From Apostichopus japonicus (taxonomy: Eukaryota > Echinodermata > Holothuroidea > Aspidochirotida > Stichopodidae), in contig NC_092573.1 in the NCBI RefSeq assembly GCF_037975245.1, forward strand, positions 2,730,501 to 2,794,500: a stretch of 64,000 nucleotides of DNA. The letters run 5' to 3'. A program made the position numbers and the translations under genes. Under the pieces are notes generated by a model. That model was given only the letters and a program-made list of their open reading frames with translations. It was not told the DNA's origin and did not search any database. Below, in pieces: positions 49,101-57,000 of the stretch (position 1 is its first letter; each line of letters opens with the position of its first letter).

Positions 49101-52100
49101 AACAAAAAAGGATACTTATCGGGCTGGAAAGGACTGCAATACTCCTAAGAATCCGAGGAAAGAAACTTCCAAAGATCGCTAAAGAAAACCAAGACGAAAT
49201 CCAAGGGAAATATATCCACAAGAAATTCACGTGAAGACACTTTTAATGGTAGAATGAGTAGTGAGGAGTGACCGAGGGGGGGGGAGGGGTTCGGTCATAG
49301 AGGGCGCACAGTGTTATTATTTTACCAGGACTTTATACAGTAGGCACAGTAGAATGAGGTGCTAAGGTTGTGAGGAGACAGGTAAGCGAGGAGCGAAGTA
49401 AATTTCTATATTGTATATCAACAATGAATTTATATGGTTTATTGATTCACTTTATTCTACTTCTTGCAGACATCTGATGATGATAATGACAAAGCTATCT
49501 ATGAAGAAAATGATTCCAAGGTATGTACAGTACTACCCTTGCAGTTAATTATTTGAAATCACACTTTTCAAAAAACAATTGAGTCTCCTAATATTCCAGT
49601 TACAATGCAGATAAATGAATGGAATGGAAATATCACTTGAACTTAATAAGAACCATGATGGCATTAAATTTCATGCATGAGAAGAGTTAAGGCAATCTGA
49701 GTGAATCTCATAGCATATACCAGAACATATATATAGAGAGGCAACATTTCATCAATATGAAGAATTTCTTTCTCACCAATAAATGGAGACCTATTAAAGT
49801 AGAATCATGAAGCAAACAAACATACCCTTAACTACCTTTAAGTATTAGGCATTAGTGTTGTATTACTGTAGTTCCACTAAAATTAGATCAAAATAATAGT
49901 CCTTATATTCTTCATAGAAACAACATAAGGAAGCGGTACATATATCCTCCAATCTAAATTATCTGTATGAAATGATGGAAGTCTGCAGTTGCACCACAAC
50001 TGACAGTGAGTATGGGTACCACTGACCTACAACTGTATGTTAGTACAATGCATGCATGTGTGTCGCTCAAAAGTATGCATAAAAAATCGTGTGTGGAAGT
50101 AGTGTTACATATAGGATTTAAAAAAATAGTTGATGAGATTTTCATGTCATGGTCTGTCAATTAAACCCAACTTCTGTTTGTATAGGAACAAAGCACACTA
50201 GTGTCAGTGGCGTAACTCTCATGCTCTCGGGGGGGGGGGGGGGGAGGCAAACCTCCAGGCACCCGGGCTAAGGGGCACCCAGGCCTGGATACCCTTTCAA
50301 CACGATAACACTTTGTTTGCATGGCTATAATGGCTTAGGAAGAGAAGTAGAAACCTTTACCCACTTTACGCTTTTCACCCTATAAATATCAAAACCTTGA
50401 AAAAAATCCAGAATTAATAAGCATTATGATATGGTCAGGCCACAATCAGGGCCTATCAGTAGACTAGCAGCGAGTGACGAATCTTTGAAAGTACAGAAAT
50501 TGGAAAAGATGAATACATTACTTTTAAGGCTAACTATTTTTACAACTTAACATGATTAGTTCATTAAAACATGAATTAAAATTGATCTAAAGTTCACAAT
50601 CATTTGTAAGTTACAATCATTTGTAAGTTACAATCATTTTTAAGTGGCTATATGGCTTTCAAAACCAAAATTAATTTACTGTGCTGCACCATGCACACCA
50701 TAGGTCAGAGGCGTCCCAATCCGTCGCTTTTGCACTGGGCACCCCAAACCAACGTTACGCCACTGTGTAGTGGTTAGTAACCAGCATTTATTCCATTTTA
50801 GCACAAAACATACACAAGATTAACCAAATTATCATATTTACTCTAATTGCATAGATTTAGCATACAGTCTCCTACTATATGACAGTCTGTATACAATATT
50901 TATGTGAGTGCGCAACTTAATTTAGTGAGGTGCAAATTGACCAATCAGCATTTGCGACACCCACAATAGGATTTCACTCCACAAAAATCTACACATGAAT
51001 TAACAAATTGACAAATTAATAGCATTTCTCCATAGCGTTAGATTGTAGTTCAATCAAATAAGTTTTTTGCGGGCTGCAATTAATTCACACAAAAAGTTTG
51101 TGTTTTCAGAATTAAATTTGATTAGAAAATCTTTGAAACAGTGGCCCCATCAGAGCAAACATGTCCCAACGATTGGTACCTTGACACCTGTTTTTACTAC
51201 AAAGCAAAAACAACAACACACGGAGTGTTTACGTTCAGTCACAGTTGTTAAACAATAACAGGAATTCATGTTCTTGTGTAACGACATATGACATGGCAGT
51301 TTGTCGCAATCAGGGATGTTCTTGGCCCCTAACTATAGTCACTTTACATGTACCTGATTTGCAAATCAATATTAACATAGTCCTAATACATGCACATGGT
51401 TTTGTGTTCGTCTTAGCCCAGTGGCACTTCTATTAGATTGAATATGGCATTTGCCACTTTTAAAAAAACATGCATAAAGTTACTGATGGACATTTTTTTC
51501 AAAGCTAACAAAATAACTAGATTATTGCACTACAGTTGGTATTCTAAGACTGTCATGCCAAAAAGTAAGATATTATATACCGATTCCCTAGAAACTCTAT
51601 GGAAAGCAGTGGCGGATCCAGGATTTCTGAAACGAGGGGCCCTCTTAATTTTCGCAAGGGGGTGGGGGGACCCGCTGGTCCTGCCCTTGGAAAGTTATGC
51701 ATAGCTTGCCATTTGAGATGCATTATACAGTACATGTAGTTCAAGGAAATTCTGTATTTGTATTAAATTTTCATGTCTTTTTACATTAGATTCCAAAAAG
51801 GCTAAGGAAACTTAGACAATTAAGAAGCTACTCTAAAGATGATGCTGTCGAAAGTGATTTTGTACCATTTGATGAAGAAAGCGACACCTCTTCAGAAGAA
51901 GATGCTAACACATCAGATGAAGGCTATGCTGCTGATGAGAATCAACCCAGTACTAGTAATAAGGTATGTGTATTATCAACAGAGTACACTGCCCCAGAGG
52001 AAAAATCAAAAAGAGCTTGGAACAGACAACACTACTGCATCTACTGTGAGAAAACTGTTCTACAAATAGCACGACATTTCAAAACTCATCATTTTGATGA

Positions 52101-54027
52101 ATCATTGGTGATTAAGGCCTTAAATGAACCTAAAAAGTCAAAGGAACGAAATGCCATTTTTGAAGAATTAAGAAAAAAGGGGGACCATGCCCACAATATA
52201 AAAGTCTTCAAAGAAGGAAAAGGTCAACTTTTGGTGTATAAAAGACCACAAATGGGGCTACTGGATGCAGAGGATTTCATTCCTTGTCCAGATTGTCACG
52301 GATATTTTGCAAAAAGATCTCTCTGGAGACACCAGAAAAATTGCACCTCAGAATCTAAAAATGAAAGTAAACAAACCTTGGGCCTTCGGAGAGCTGCCAG
52401 AGTACTGCTTCCCACAAAGGCAGACTGCAGTTCAAAACTGCAGAACATACTTGCAGGTATGAAGGCTGACAATATTGTATTAACAATACGTGCAGATCCT
52501 TGGTTATGCAAATTGGGGGAACACTACATCAATGACAGCCCAAATGCACACTACATTGTATCAGATAGGATGAGATCTGTTGCACGTCTTCTTCTCGAGA
52601 CCCAAAAGCTAAATTGTGCCATAAAATCAGCTAAAGATTTAGTAAATCCATGCCATTTTGATAATGTAATTTCAGGTGTGAAGGGCTGCTGTGGGTTTGA
52701 CGATGCATCGCAAATGTTTGCCACACCATCATTGGCTAAAAAGCTAGGTCAAAGCTTAAATGTGCTGGCAGATATAAGTATTGCAGAAGCAATAAAAGCT
52801 GCAGATGCTTCACAAGAGAACATGGCCGAGCAATTCTTAAAGCTTAAGAAATTGCAGTGGAACAAGAAAATTGCCACTAAAATCTACAAACAGCAAAGCA
52901 AACAAAAGTGGCAAAAGCCCCCTAAAATACCACTAACAGCTGATACTGTGAAATTGTATCAACTATTATCATGTAACATAAAAGAGACAAAAGAAAGTTT
53001 GAAAACAGAGGTAACAACATCGCTATGGAGGGAGTTGGCCTCACTAACTCTTACACAACTGATAATGTTTAACAGACGTCGACCTGGGGAAACCCAGAAT
53101 CTTAAACTGGAAGATTACAAACAACAAACAGGGCAAAAAAAAGACTTTCAAGATGAGATATATGATTCACTTCCAGTAGCACAAAAAATTGCCTCAAAAA
53201 GGCTAAGCCTAATAATGACAAGGGGTAAGCGAGACCGCGGTGTTCCAGTAATGCTAACCCCCAACATGAAAGATTCAATAGAAATACTGAACAACACTAG
53301 GGAACTTGCTGGTGTTGATCCCCAAAACCCTTACATCTTTGCATGCCCATCAGGGGAGTCTCTACAGCCTCTTCGTGGATATGATTGCCTGCATAAATAT
53401 GCACAACAGTGTGGGGCTCAAAATCCTGAACGCCTTACAGCCACAAATATGAGGAAGCATCTTGCTACATTGTCACAAATTTTGAATCTTTCAGAATCAG
53501 AATTAGAACAACTGGCTAATCACTTGGGGCATAATATCAGTGTTCACAAAGAATACTACCGCCTTCCACAAGATGTGATATTTCTTGCGAAAGTCAGCAA
53601 ACTGTTACTTACTGCTGAAAAGGGCCATATTCATAAGTATCAAGGAAAAGCTTTGGCAGATTTTGAAATAGATAATAAAGAACTCTTGTCAGATAGAGAA
53701 ATGTCTGATGAGAATGAAAGTGAGATAGATGAAGTTGAAACTCAAGAAATACCTGATAGCCAGGCTCATACAACTGTCAATACAAAATACAAAAAGAGAG
53801 TAATATCCTCAAGAACAAAATGGAGTAAACATGAAGAAACGGCTGTCATGAATGACCCACAGCTTAAGAAAGCCATCAAAACCATGCATCCTCCTGCATA
53901 CAAAGCATGTCATGATGCAAGAGAAAACAATGCCTGTTTGCAAAATAGGTCAATTACACAAATCAAATCCAAAGTTTGGAACATTATACAGAAAAAATCT
54001 AAAGCACAGTTACAAAAGGAGCATTAG
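20554..54027 (+). CDS. SET-domain / tyrosine-recombinase-like fusion gene (spliced, about 25 exons seen)
   Basis: Exons that keep one frame through GT-AG sites are: 20554-20653, 21303-21462, 21963-22152; microexons 23239-23289, 24567-24617, 32374-32424, 33710-33760, 35037-35087, 35974-36024, 37308-37358, 38635-38685; 39981-40017, 40142-40201, 40417-40476, 40692-40717, 41874-41930; microexons 42385-42435, 42658-42708, 42926-42976, 49470-49520; and 51790-54027. Phases agree at every junction. The product has an N-terminal KMT5A-type SET domain, acidic linkers, two zinc fingers, a YR-like domain and a SANT-like tail. By recollection, fish and other aquatic animals have uncharacterised proteins of this make-up; this is not checked. 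A nuclear chromatin or DNA-binding role is inferred. The start is the ATG directly after the 'ttttgcag' acceptor, so an upstream non-coding exon is expected but not identified. Confidence 0.8.
22153..23238. other. Intron leading into microexon array 1
   Basis: The 5' part is unique. From about 22430 it is the first copy of the intron portion of the array unit and so belongs to the repeat. No other gene was seen. Confidence 0.7.
23239..38685 (+). CDS. Eight tandem 51-nt phase-0 acidic microexons (array 1)
   Basis: Copies at 23239-23289, 24567-24617, 32374-32424, 33710-33760, 35037-35087, 35974-36024, 37308-37358 and 38635-38685 each encode the same 17 residues, TTNEEHDEVPQEEMNTM. All have the acceptor 'ctttttgcag' and the donor 'atg|gtatgt'. 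Two copies (35974 and 38635) have the synonymous change GTA to GTG. Because each is 51 nt in phase 0, any number can be skipped or included without a frameshift. The peptide is acidic and probably disordered. It sits directly after the SET domain, so the array would lengthen the acidic spacer by steps of 17 residues. Perfect protein conservation across all eight copies suggests selection or very recent spread. Confidence 0.85.
24839..24986. repeat. E1 left inverted terminal repeat (element 3' end)
   Basis: Bases 24873-24986 are the reverse complement of 31580-31693. Bases 24839-24889 are the reverse complement of the first half of the internal complementary region. On the minus strand, reading outward, it contains CAG|GTAAGT, a perfect 5' splice-site consensus. 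Confidence 0.9.
25416..25515. repeat. E1 internal complementary region (DIRS ICR)
   Basis: 25416-25466 (51 bp) matches the reverse complement of 24839-24889. 25467-25515 (49 bp) matches the reverse complement of 31660-31708. The junction falls exactly at the two element ends ('aagttttata' then 'atatttacttcg'). This region is thought to template completion of the circular DIRS intermediate. Confidence 0.9.
25506..26496 (-). pseudogene. Decayed DIRS tyrosine recombinase (E1)
   Basis: In interrupted minus-strand frames the C-terminal YR signature can be read: AHNSRGFTAST (box II, H-x-x-R), then ALFAGFPIVDICKTTAWKTP, then after a frame break FVACYLSD with the candidate nucleophile tyrosine (about 25560-25760). 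Upstream (26233-26496) is LQLGAWKLSG-type sequence, which resembles the N-terminal part of DIRS recombinases. Stops and frameshifts make it a pseudogene. Its position beside the internal complementary region fits the usual DIRS gene order. Identification is by recognition, not by search. Confidence 0.65.
26500..26902 (-). pseudogene. Decayed DIRS RNase H-like segment of pol (E1)
   Basis: The open minus-strand frame 26663-26902 contains ILSDNTTVVTY and, 45 residues on, ENVMADALPRGQLHPDEWTL, the acidic landmarks of the RNase H domain in DIRS pol proteins. It continues in another frame with MFSRPLIDLIATQGNNGL, the 'DLFAT' motif that normally follows RNase H. The reverse transcriptase expected just upstream on the minus strand (above 26944) is missing. 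Confidence 0.65.
27290..27431 (-). mobile_element. tRNA-derived SINE (first, in E1 cargo)
   Basis: On the minus strand an A-box-like TGGTCAAGTGG and a B box GGTTTGAGTCC sit about 40 bases apart. They are followed by TTGGGCAAGGCACTTT, a central motif common in metazoan SINEs. The sequence is not a functional tRNA because the cloverleaf is incomplete. Confidence 0.7.
27767..27840 (-). mobile_element. tRNA-derived SINE head (second, in E1 cargo)
   Basis: On the minus strand, TATAGCTCAGTTAGCTCAG (A box) and GGTCCCCGATTCAGG (B box) have tRNA-like spacing. The better preserved partner is in E2 at 45962-46040. Confidence 0.65.
28606..28693. promoter_or_regulatory. Three phased NFI-like palindromes (E1 cargo)
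   Basis: Sites at 28606-28620 (TTGGC-AGTTT-GCCAA), 28644-28658 (CTGGC-ACTTT-GCCAA) and 28679-28693 (TTGGC-AGGTT-GCCAA) match the nuclear factor I consensus TTGGC-N5-GCCAA. Two are perfect. Spacings are 38 and 35 bp, and the trio recurs in E2 and in the 58-kb copy. Function is inferred from the motif only. Confidence 0.6.
28960..30170. other. GC-rich repetitive block of E1 cargo
   Basis: It is built from repeated modules with 'ctcgccggacccgggctccc', 'gtaccacgccgggtacca' and 'cgacccggacattctgtcc', plus (CT)n tracts. A direct duplication of about 108 bp lies at 29774-29880 and 29881-29985 ('ttggccttgagccttgccct'). Long frames are open on both strands (for example 29154-29822 plus, 29771-30169 minus) but encode only low-complexity P/S/R- or G/E/R-rich peptides. 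In DIRS order this would be the gag position, yet no capsid feature is visible. Confidence 0.6.
30171..31579. repeat. E1 5'-side spacer with internal tandem duplications
   Basis: Two diverged copies of an about 290-bp block (about 30366-30625 and 30660-30917) share 'gggagagaacccc' and 'aacaaggctacgag'. Two copies of an about 150-bp block (about 31015-31150 and 31155-31310) share 'gtaagaaaagctgaaac' and 'gcctatccgcgtaaaca'. No coding frame is convincing. Confidence 0.65.
31580..31708. repeat. E1 right inverted terminal repeat (element 5' end)
   Basis: The core 31580-31693 is the inverse of 24873-24986. The outer end 31660-31708 matches the second half of the internal complementary region. On the plus strand it contains CAG|GTAAGT near 31682, facing into the host intron. 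Confidence 0.9.
32891..33290. mobile_element. About 400-bp hairpin-bearing insertion present in the long array units
   Basis: Comparing long with short units places an extra block between 'ctttaa' and 'atctaaaca'. Other copies lie at about 23740-24150, 34218-34617, 36489-36889 and 37816-38215. It contains a large hairpin: outer arms 'gcaatagtgcaaatatt' and 'aatatttgtactattgc' enclose the inner arms 'gttccattcaac' and 'gttgaatggaac'. A 73-codon frame is open in four copies (33094-33315, 34421-34642, 36692-36913, 38019-38240) but is broken by an extra A in the copy near 24020, has no recognisable domain, and runs past the element. I call it a MITE-like insertion that was copied along with the array; its true termini are uncertain. 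Confidence 0.55.
39981..41930 (+). CDS. Five middle exons of the SET-YR gene
   Basis: Exons 39981-40017, 40142-40201, 40417-40476, 40692-40717 and 41874-41930 have GT-AG borders and chain in phases 1, 1, 1, 0 and 0. They encode 80 residues, including ESPNGALYFDADLRKY, NEPVFLDEMTGNMYSYG and EYPELQPVFDKMMQQIEEQ. No known domain was recognised; this is a conserved-looking linker between the two acidic arrays. A decayed second copy of the exon-2 text ('tatattttgatgc.gatctgag') appears in the following intron near 40305, suggesting a failed local duplication. The introns (40718-41873 and others) show nothing else. Confidence 0.75.
41931..42384. other. Intron before microexon array 2
   Basis: No gene was seen. 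The segment from about 42305 onward is the first copy of the array-2 intron unit. Confidence 0.6.
42385..49520 (+). CDS. Four tandem 51-nt phase-0 acidic microexons (array 2)
   Basis: Exons 42385-42435, 42658-42708, 42926-42976 and 49470-49520 each encode 17 residues, TSDDDNDKAIYEENDSK; the first copy has S instead of N at position 6. The acceptor is 'cttcttgcag' and the donor 'aag|gtatgt'. As in array 1, each is 51 nt and phase 0, so inclusion number is free. The peptide differs from the array-1 peptide but is also acidic and polar. TSDDD(S/N)D resembles a casein-kinase-2 type site; this is inference. The array lies just before the last exon, whose first codons (IPKRLRKLR) are strongly basic. 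Confidence 0.8.
43745..43843. repeat. E2 internal complementary region
   Basis: 43745-43797 pairs with the left end (starting at 43137) with one mismatch near the tip. 43798-43843 pairs with the right end (ending at 49403). Confidence 0.85.
43844..45130 (-). pseudogene. Decayed RNase H and tyrosine recombinase of E2
   Basis: On the minus strand, fragments in different frames read ADALPRGQLDPDE (about 44940-45030, end of RNase H), FFHMFGIPLIDLLTTKGNNGL (about 44860-44930, 'DLFAT'-type motif; quoted here only in outline), ALSAGIPIQDI and AWKTPTTFVACYL (about 43950-44080, YR C-terminus with candidate tyrosine). Many frameshifts. The N-terminal half of RNase H, present in E1 (DNTTVV motif), is missing here. 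Confidence 0.6.
45580..45703 (-). mobile_element. tRNA-derived SINE (first, in E2 cargo)
   Basis: Partner of 27290-27431: minus-strand TGGTCAAGCGG (A box), GGTTTTAGTCC (B box) and TTGGGCAAGGCACTTT. Confidence 0.65.
45962..46040 (-). mobile_element. tRNA-derived SINE head (second, in E2 cargo)
   Basis: On the minus strand, TAGCTTAGTTAGCTCAGTGG and GGTCCCCGGTTCAAGTC are clear A- and B-box sequences at tRNA spacing. It is not scored as a tRNA gene because the acceptor arms do not pair and the copy sits in a repeat. Confidence 0.7.
46795..46881. promoter_or_regulatory. Three NFI-like palindromes (E2 cargo)
   Basis: Sites at 46795-46809, 46832-46846 and 46867-46881 keep the GCCAA half; the other half is CTGGC, CTGGC or CTAGC. 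Spacings are 37 and 35 bp, as in E1. Confidence 0.45.
48541..49255. other. E2 5'-side spacer
   Basis: Purine-rich sequence between cargo and right terminal repeat, analogous to E1 30171-31579. No convincing frame. Confidence 0.5.
50205..50766. mobile_element. Non-autonomous DNA element with CAGTGGCGTAAC-type ends
   Basis: It begins CAGTGGCGTAAC and ends GTTACGCCACTG, perfect 12-bp inverted termini enclosing about 560 bp of non-coding DNA with a poly-G run near 50229-50244. CAGTGGCG-type ends are usual for hAT-like MITEs. An 8-bp target duplication is not clear. Confidence 0.65.
51609..51700. mobile_element. Fragment of a dispersed repeat starting 'cagtggcggatccagga'
   Basis: The start resembles termini of common animal MITEs. 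The other terminus is not seen. A related 'gggggtggatccag' fragment is at about 56105-56150. Confidence 0.4.
51790..54027 (+). CDS. Last exon: zinc fingers, tyrosine-recombinase-like domain and SANT-like tail
   Basis: The acceptor 'tttttacattag' opens a 745-codon frame to TAG 54025-54027. In order: a basic start (IPKRLRKLR); an acidic stretch; a C2H2 finger (cysteines 52036 and 52045, histidines 52075 and 52087); a C2HC finger (cysteines 52285 and 52294, histidine 52330, cysteine 52342); then a YR-like domain (about 52980-53600) with NRRRPGE (arginine I, 53071-53091), TRGKRDRGVPV (beta-hairpin lysine), TNMRKH (arginine II, 53443-53460), LGHNIS (histidine 53530-53532) and KEYYR (candidate nucleophile, 53554-53559). 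The tail has an acidic segment and RTKWSKHEETAV, a SANT/Myb-like start (from about 53812). The histidine of box II H-x-x-R is threonine. The ATG at 52105 is internal, since the frame is open from the splice site. Whether it is a recombinase or only DNA-binding is unknown. Confidence 0.8.
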   Translation: MPKRLRKLRQLRSYSKDDAVESDFVPFDEESDTSSEEDANTSDEGYAADENQPSTSNKVCVLSTEYTAPEEKSKRAWNRQHYCIYCEKTVLQIARHFKTHHFDESLVIKALNEPKKSKERNAIFEELRKKGDHAHNIKVFKEGKGQLLVYKRPQMGLLDAEDFIPCPDCHGYFAKRSLWRHQKNCTSESKNESKQTLGLRRAARVLLPTKADCSSKLQNILAGMKADNIVLTIRADPWLCKLGEHYINDSPNAHYIVSDRMRSVARLLLETQKLNCAIKSAKDLVNPCHFDNVISGVKGCCGFDDASQMFATPSLAKKLGQSLNVLADISIAEAIKAADASQENMAEQFLKLKKLQWNKKIATKIYKQQSKQKWQKPPKIPLTADTVKLYQLLSCNIKETKESLKTEVTTSLWRELASLTLTQLIMFNRRRPGETQNLKLEDYKQQTGQKKDFQDEIYDSLPVAQKIASKRLSLIMTRGKRDRGVPVMLTPNMKDSIEILNNTRELAGVDPQNPYIFACPSGESLQPLRGYDCLHKYAQQCGAQNPERLTATNMRKHLATLSQILNLSESELEQLANHLGHNISVHKEYYRLPQDVIFLAKVSKLLLTAEKGHIHKYQGKALADFEIDNKELLSDREMSDENESEIDEVETQEIPDSQAHTTVNTKYKKRVISSRTKWSKHEETAVMNDPQLKKAIKTMHPPAYKACHDARENNACLQNRSITQIKSKVWNIIQKKSKAQLQKEH

Positions 54028-57000
54028 GACCTTTACACTTAACCAGTTTCCAGGGTTGTATTCTTCTTTGTCCAAGTGTGATCTCAGACAAGTCATTTTG
54101 AGAGAAAAAAGTAAACTGACATTGTATTCCCTATTTGAATCTAAATTGTGATAAAGAATGGTCTGTTCTAGATAACATCTTAATCTCAAATTCAATGCCT
54201 GGATTCTGGATTATATACACACCATCTCTTCCATTTAAATAGCCTGTGTTGTACATTTGTTAGTGATATATAACCAAGAGGTATATTTTCAAGTGAGCTA
54301 CTGTACAGTAGTGTAGTAAATAATAGCTGAGCAAAATGTGCAACAAATAATGAGACATATATATAGCTTCAAGATTACCATGTTGTATTCTATATCACAG
54401 TATGGTACAAATGGGATAAATTAGCATGTTGAAAACACTACAAATTCGCAACAATATAATGCTTCTTACTGATTTGCCATTGTAATAGTTGATGATACTG
54501 GAAAATGTGAACAAACATTTACTCATTACTGCCATCGAATTTATTCAGAAAAATCTTCACACTCCAATATTAAGGATATCACACACCCTTGCATATTGCC
54601 TAATTATAACATCATGATGCATGGTTGCACCAAGTGAGCTTTCATGCATTAATTGGGAGCTACAGTATTCAATACAGTTTGCACTTATTTGTAAGGAGTC
54701 TGATGTCAATACTGGAAATGCTTGGAGGAATCAAACATTTAATGCTGCATGATTGCATAACCAAGGATCTGCATTGTTATACTAGTACAATATTGGCAGC
54801 CGGCCTATACAAATACAATTTATATAAAAAAGTATAAAAAAAGGAATGAAAACCTGTCAGAAATAATTCCAGCCATTAATGACATGATAATAAGATTTTA
54901 TTCTGAAATATAAGATACAACATTATTTTTAATTAGTGTCTGATAATCAAAAATTTAATTCTAGCAATACTGATCGATCCCGAACTGATCTTTTTCGGTT
55001 TCATGGGTTGGATCACATTTGGACAGGATGTCCACTTGCAGTTGGAGATATGTATGTGTGGAAAAGAGGGGTGGGAATGCGGAGTAGAGAGATGCCTCAC
55101 TAACATACCATATGATGATGAAACAACATATTTTTGATCAATTTGCCTTTTTATTGTTTTTTTGGTTCAATTTATATGAACTTATATGCAGTATTGACAT
55201 TTACTTTCATACATGTACATGTACTCTATTATGCCACATACAGTACACCAGAAAAGTACTGTAAGGAGGAGGTCGACCATGACCTCTGAATCTGTCCTAG
55301 CAGCTAACTTTACCAGTGAAATAGCATTGCAACAAGGAATTTGAACCGTTGACAGTTTTATTAATAATTATACAATCTACATTTTCACTCAAAATTGTAC
55401 ATATATTCATGGATTGAAACACTACAATTAACAATGAAATTCAATATTTGTAAATGTGTTTGTATGCATATACTGTAGATTTGTACATTTTCAATAAAAA
55501 GTCCTTTTACCATGCTGTCAATATTAATTCGAACAACCAAGATAGCATTCACATAACAATATTTGTATGTTTAAACTTCAACAGTTAAAGTTAAACAGTT
55601 GATTACATTTTTATAGTTAATCACACATTATTATTCTACTTGTTAAATGAATTCAAATTGTGTATTCTGTTCTTTTTATAGATGTTTCTCATTCTTTCTC
55701 TGTTTACACATTATTGAAAATACCAAATTTAAGTACTGAAATGAGTGCTGAATATCACAAATGTGAGTGCAATGTTTTTTAAGTCATGTAGATTTTGTAA
55801 TGTTAGTTTTGTGCAAACTCTTGGAAAAAGTAATTTCTATGTCCCACAATATGATTAGGCAAGCAATATTAAATTTTGAATTACTTCAGTGCATCAATGT
55901 TGGATACATATTTTAAAGTCAATGCATGTGTATTTTATGCATTAGTAAATTAGTTAATTTCATGAAAAGGCAATATGCTACTCAATATATTTACTGTATA
56001 ATTTCATTAACATTTTAATTGACTTTTCTACTGATTCTGGAAAAAATGAAGCCCAGACATCCATGGTAATAATTGAGAATGTACTACAGATGAAGTCTTG
56101 CCAAGGGGGTGGATCCAGAAGTTTATTTTGGGGTCCCCCATCCATAGTTTAATTTAGCAGTGCCAGGTTTAACAGGGATGCAATTAAACTAGAATCCTGC
56201 ATTTAAATACTGAAACATTACTTTAATGTGATAAAATTCAATGCTTAATGATTTATATATGTTAATTGTGTGCCACACTTCGAAAAAGAATAATTCAATA
56301 TTTTACAATATTATTGGAAATGTGGCAAAGTCAATATAAAATTTGAGTCTTGCATTTCATTATGTACAAAGTTTGAACTCATTCAGTCATGTAAATATCA
56401 TTTCAGCATTGATGATATACTTTATGATTGTGCAAATTTAAGATTTGTTTGAATGTAGTAGTACTTAATTCATTTTGTTGGGTAGAAATGGCTTATTAAC
56501 TTGAGGGTATATAGATCCAGTGAGGAGCATTTTTTATCAATTTTTTTATTGCTTCTTAGTGTCAATTTATATGAACTTTATGCAGTATTGCCATTTACTG
56601 GCATTTCATACCCCATTACACAGTACACCAGAAAAGTACTGTGAAGATCAGCTCAACCATGCTCTCTGGATCTGCCCTTGCAGCTAACTACCACTGAACT
56701 GTAACCATGATTGAACCATTGACTGTTGTATCACACATATTACATTTTATTGAAATTTAATAACTGTAACATCTGCTTTTTTTACTTAATTTGTACATAT
56801 ATATTCATGCATTTAAGCACTAAAATTAACAATTAAATGTTTTGAATTTATGTAGATTCAATGAAATTCATCAATTTATATTACATTTGTACATATATAT
56901 TCATGCATTTAAGCAATAAAATTAACAACTAAATGTTTTGAATTTATGTAGATTCAATGAAATTCATCAATTTATATTACATTTTCAATAAAAAATGTCC

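Larger units (their letters stand above)
43137..49403 (-). mobile_element. DIRS-like retroelement E2 (6267 bp, antisense, decayed)
   Basis: Same architecture as E1. The inverted ends share a core at about 43167-43287 against 49256-49388 with small indels. An internal complementary region at 43745-43843 joins the reverse complements of both ends at 43797/43798 ('gaat' then 'atttacttcgc'). The flanks 'ctagagag' and 'ttctatattg' rejoin to the array-2 intron ('ggagagttatatattg') without target duplication, apart from point changes. Minus-strand RNase H and YR remnants precede the same cargo as E1. The outer end sequences differ from E1 (for example 'cgcttacctg' versus 'cccacttacctg'), so E1 and E2 are different subfamilies that share the cargo. 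Confidence 0.85.
42305..49640. repeat. Exon-containing tandem array 2 (about 270-bp unit), split by E2
   Basis: Four units, with exon spacings of 273 and 268 bp before the DIRS insertion and one more unit beyond it, contain 'ttatatattgtatatcaaca' and 'tttattgattcactttattc' before each exon and 'cagtactacccttgcag' after. The array is broken by E2 at 43137-49403. Confidence 0.9.
49521..51789. other. Large intron before the last exon
   Basis: After about 120 bp of array-2 intron it is unique AT-rich DNA with two small repeat insertions (listed separately). Short frames in it show no domain. Confidence 0.6.

Noticed and set aside
50229-50244. Poly-G runs (also near 6415, 9474, 20212 and 57716) as regulatory quadruplexes
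   Set aside because: Simple homopolymers, prone to sequencing error and without the spaced-run pattern seen at 10503.
52105-54027. Stand-alone gene starting at the ATG at 52105
   Set aside because: The frame is open 105 codons further upstream to a good splice acceptor at 51789, and the upstream part encodes a zinc finger that belongs with the rest.
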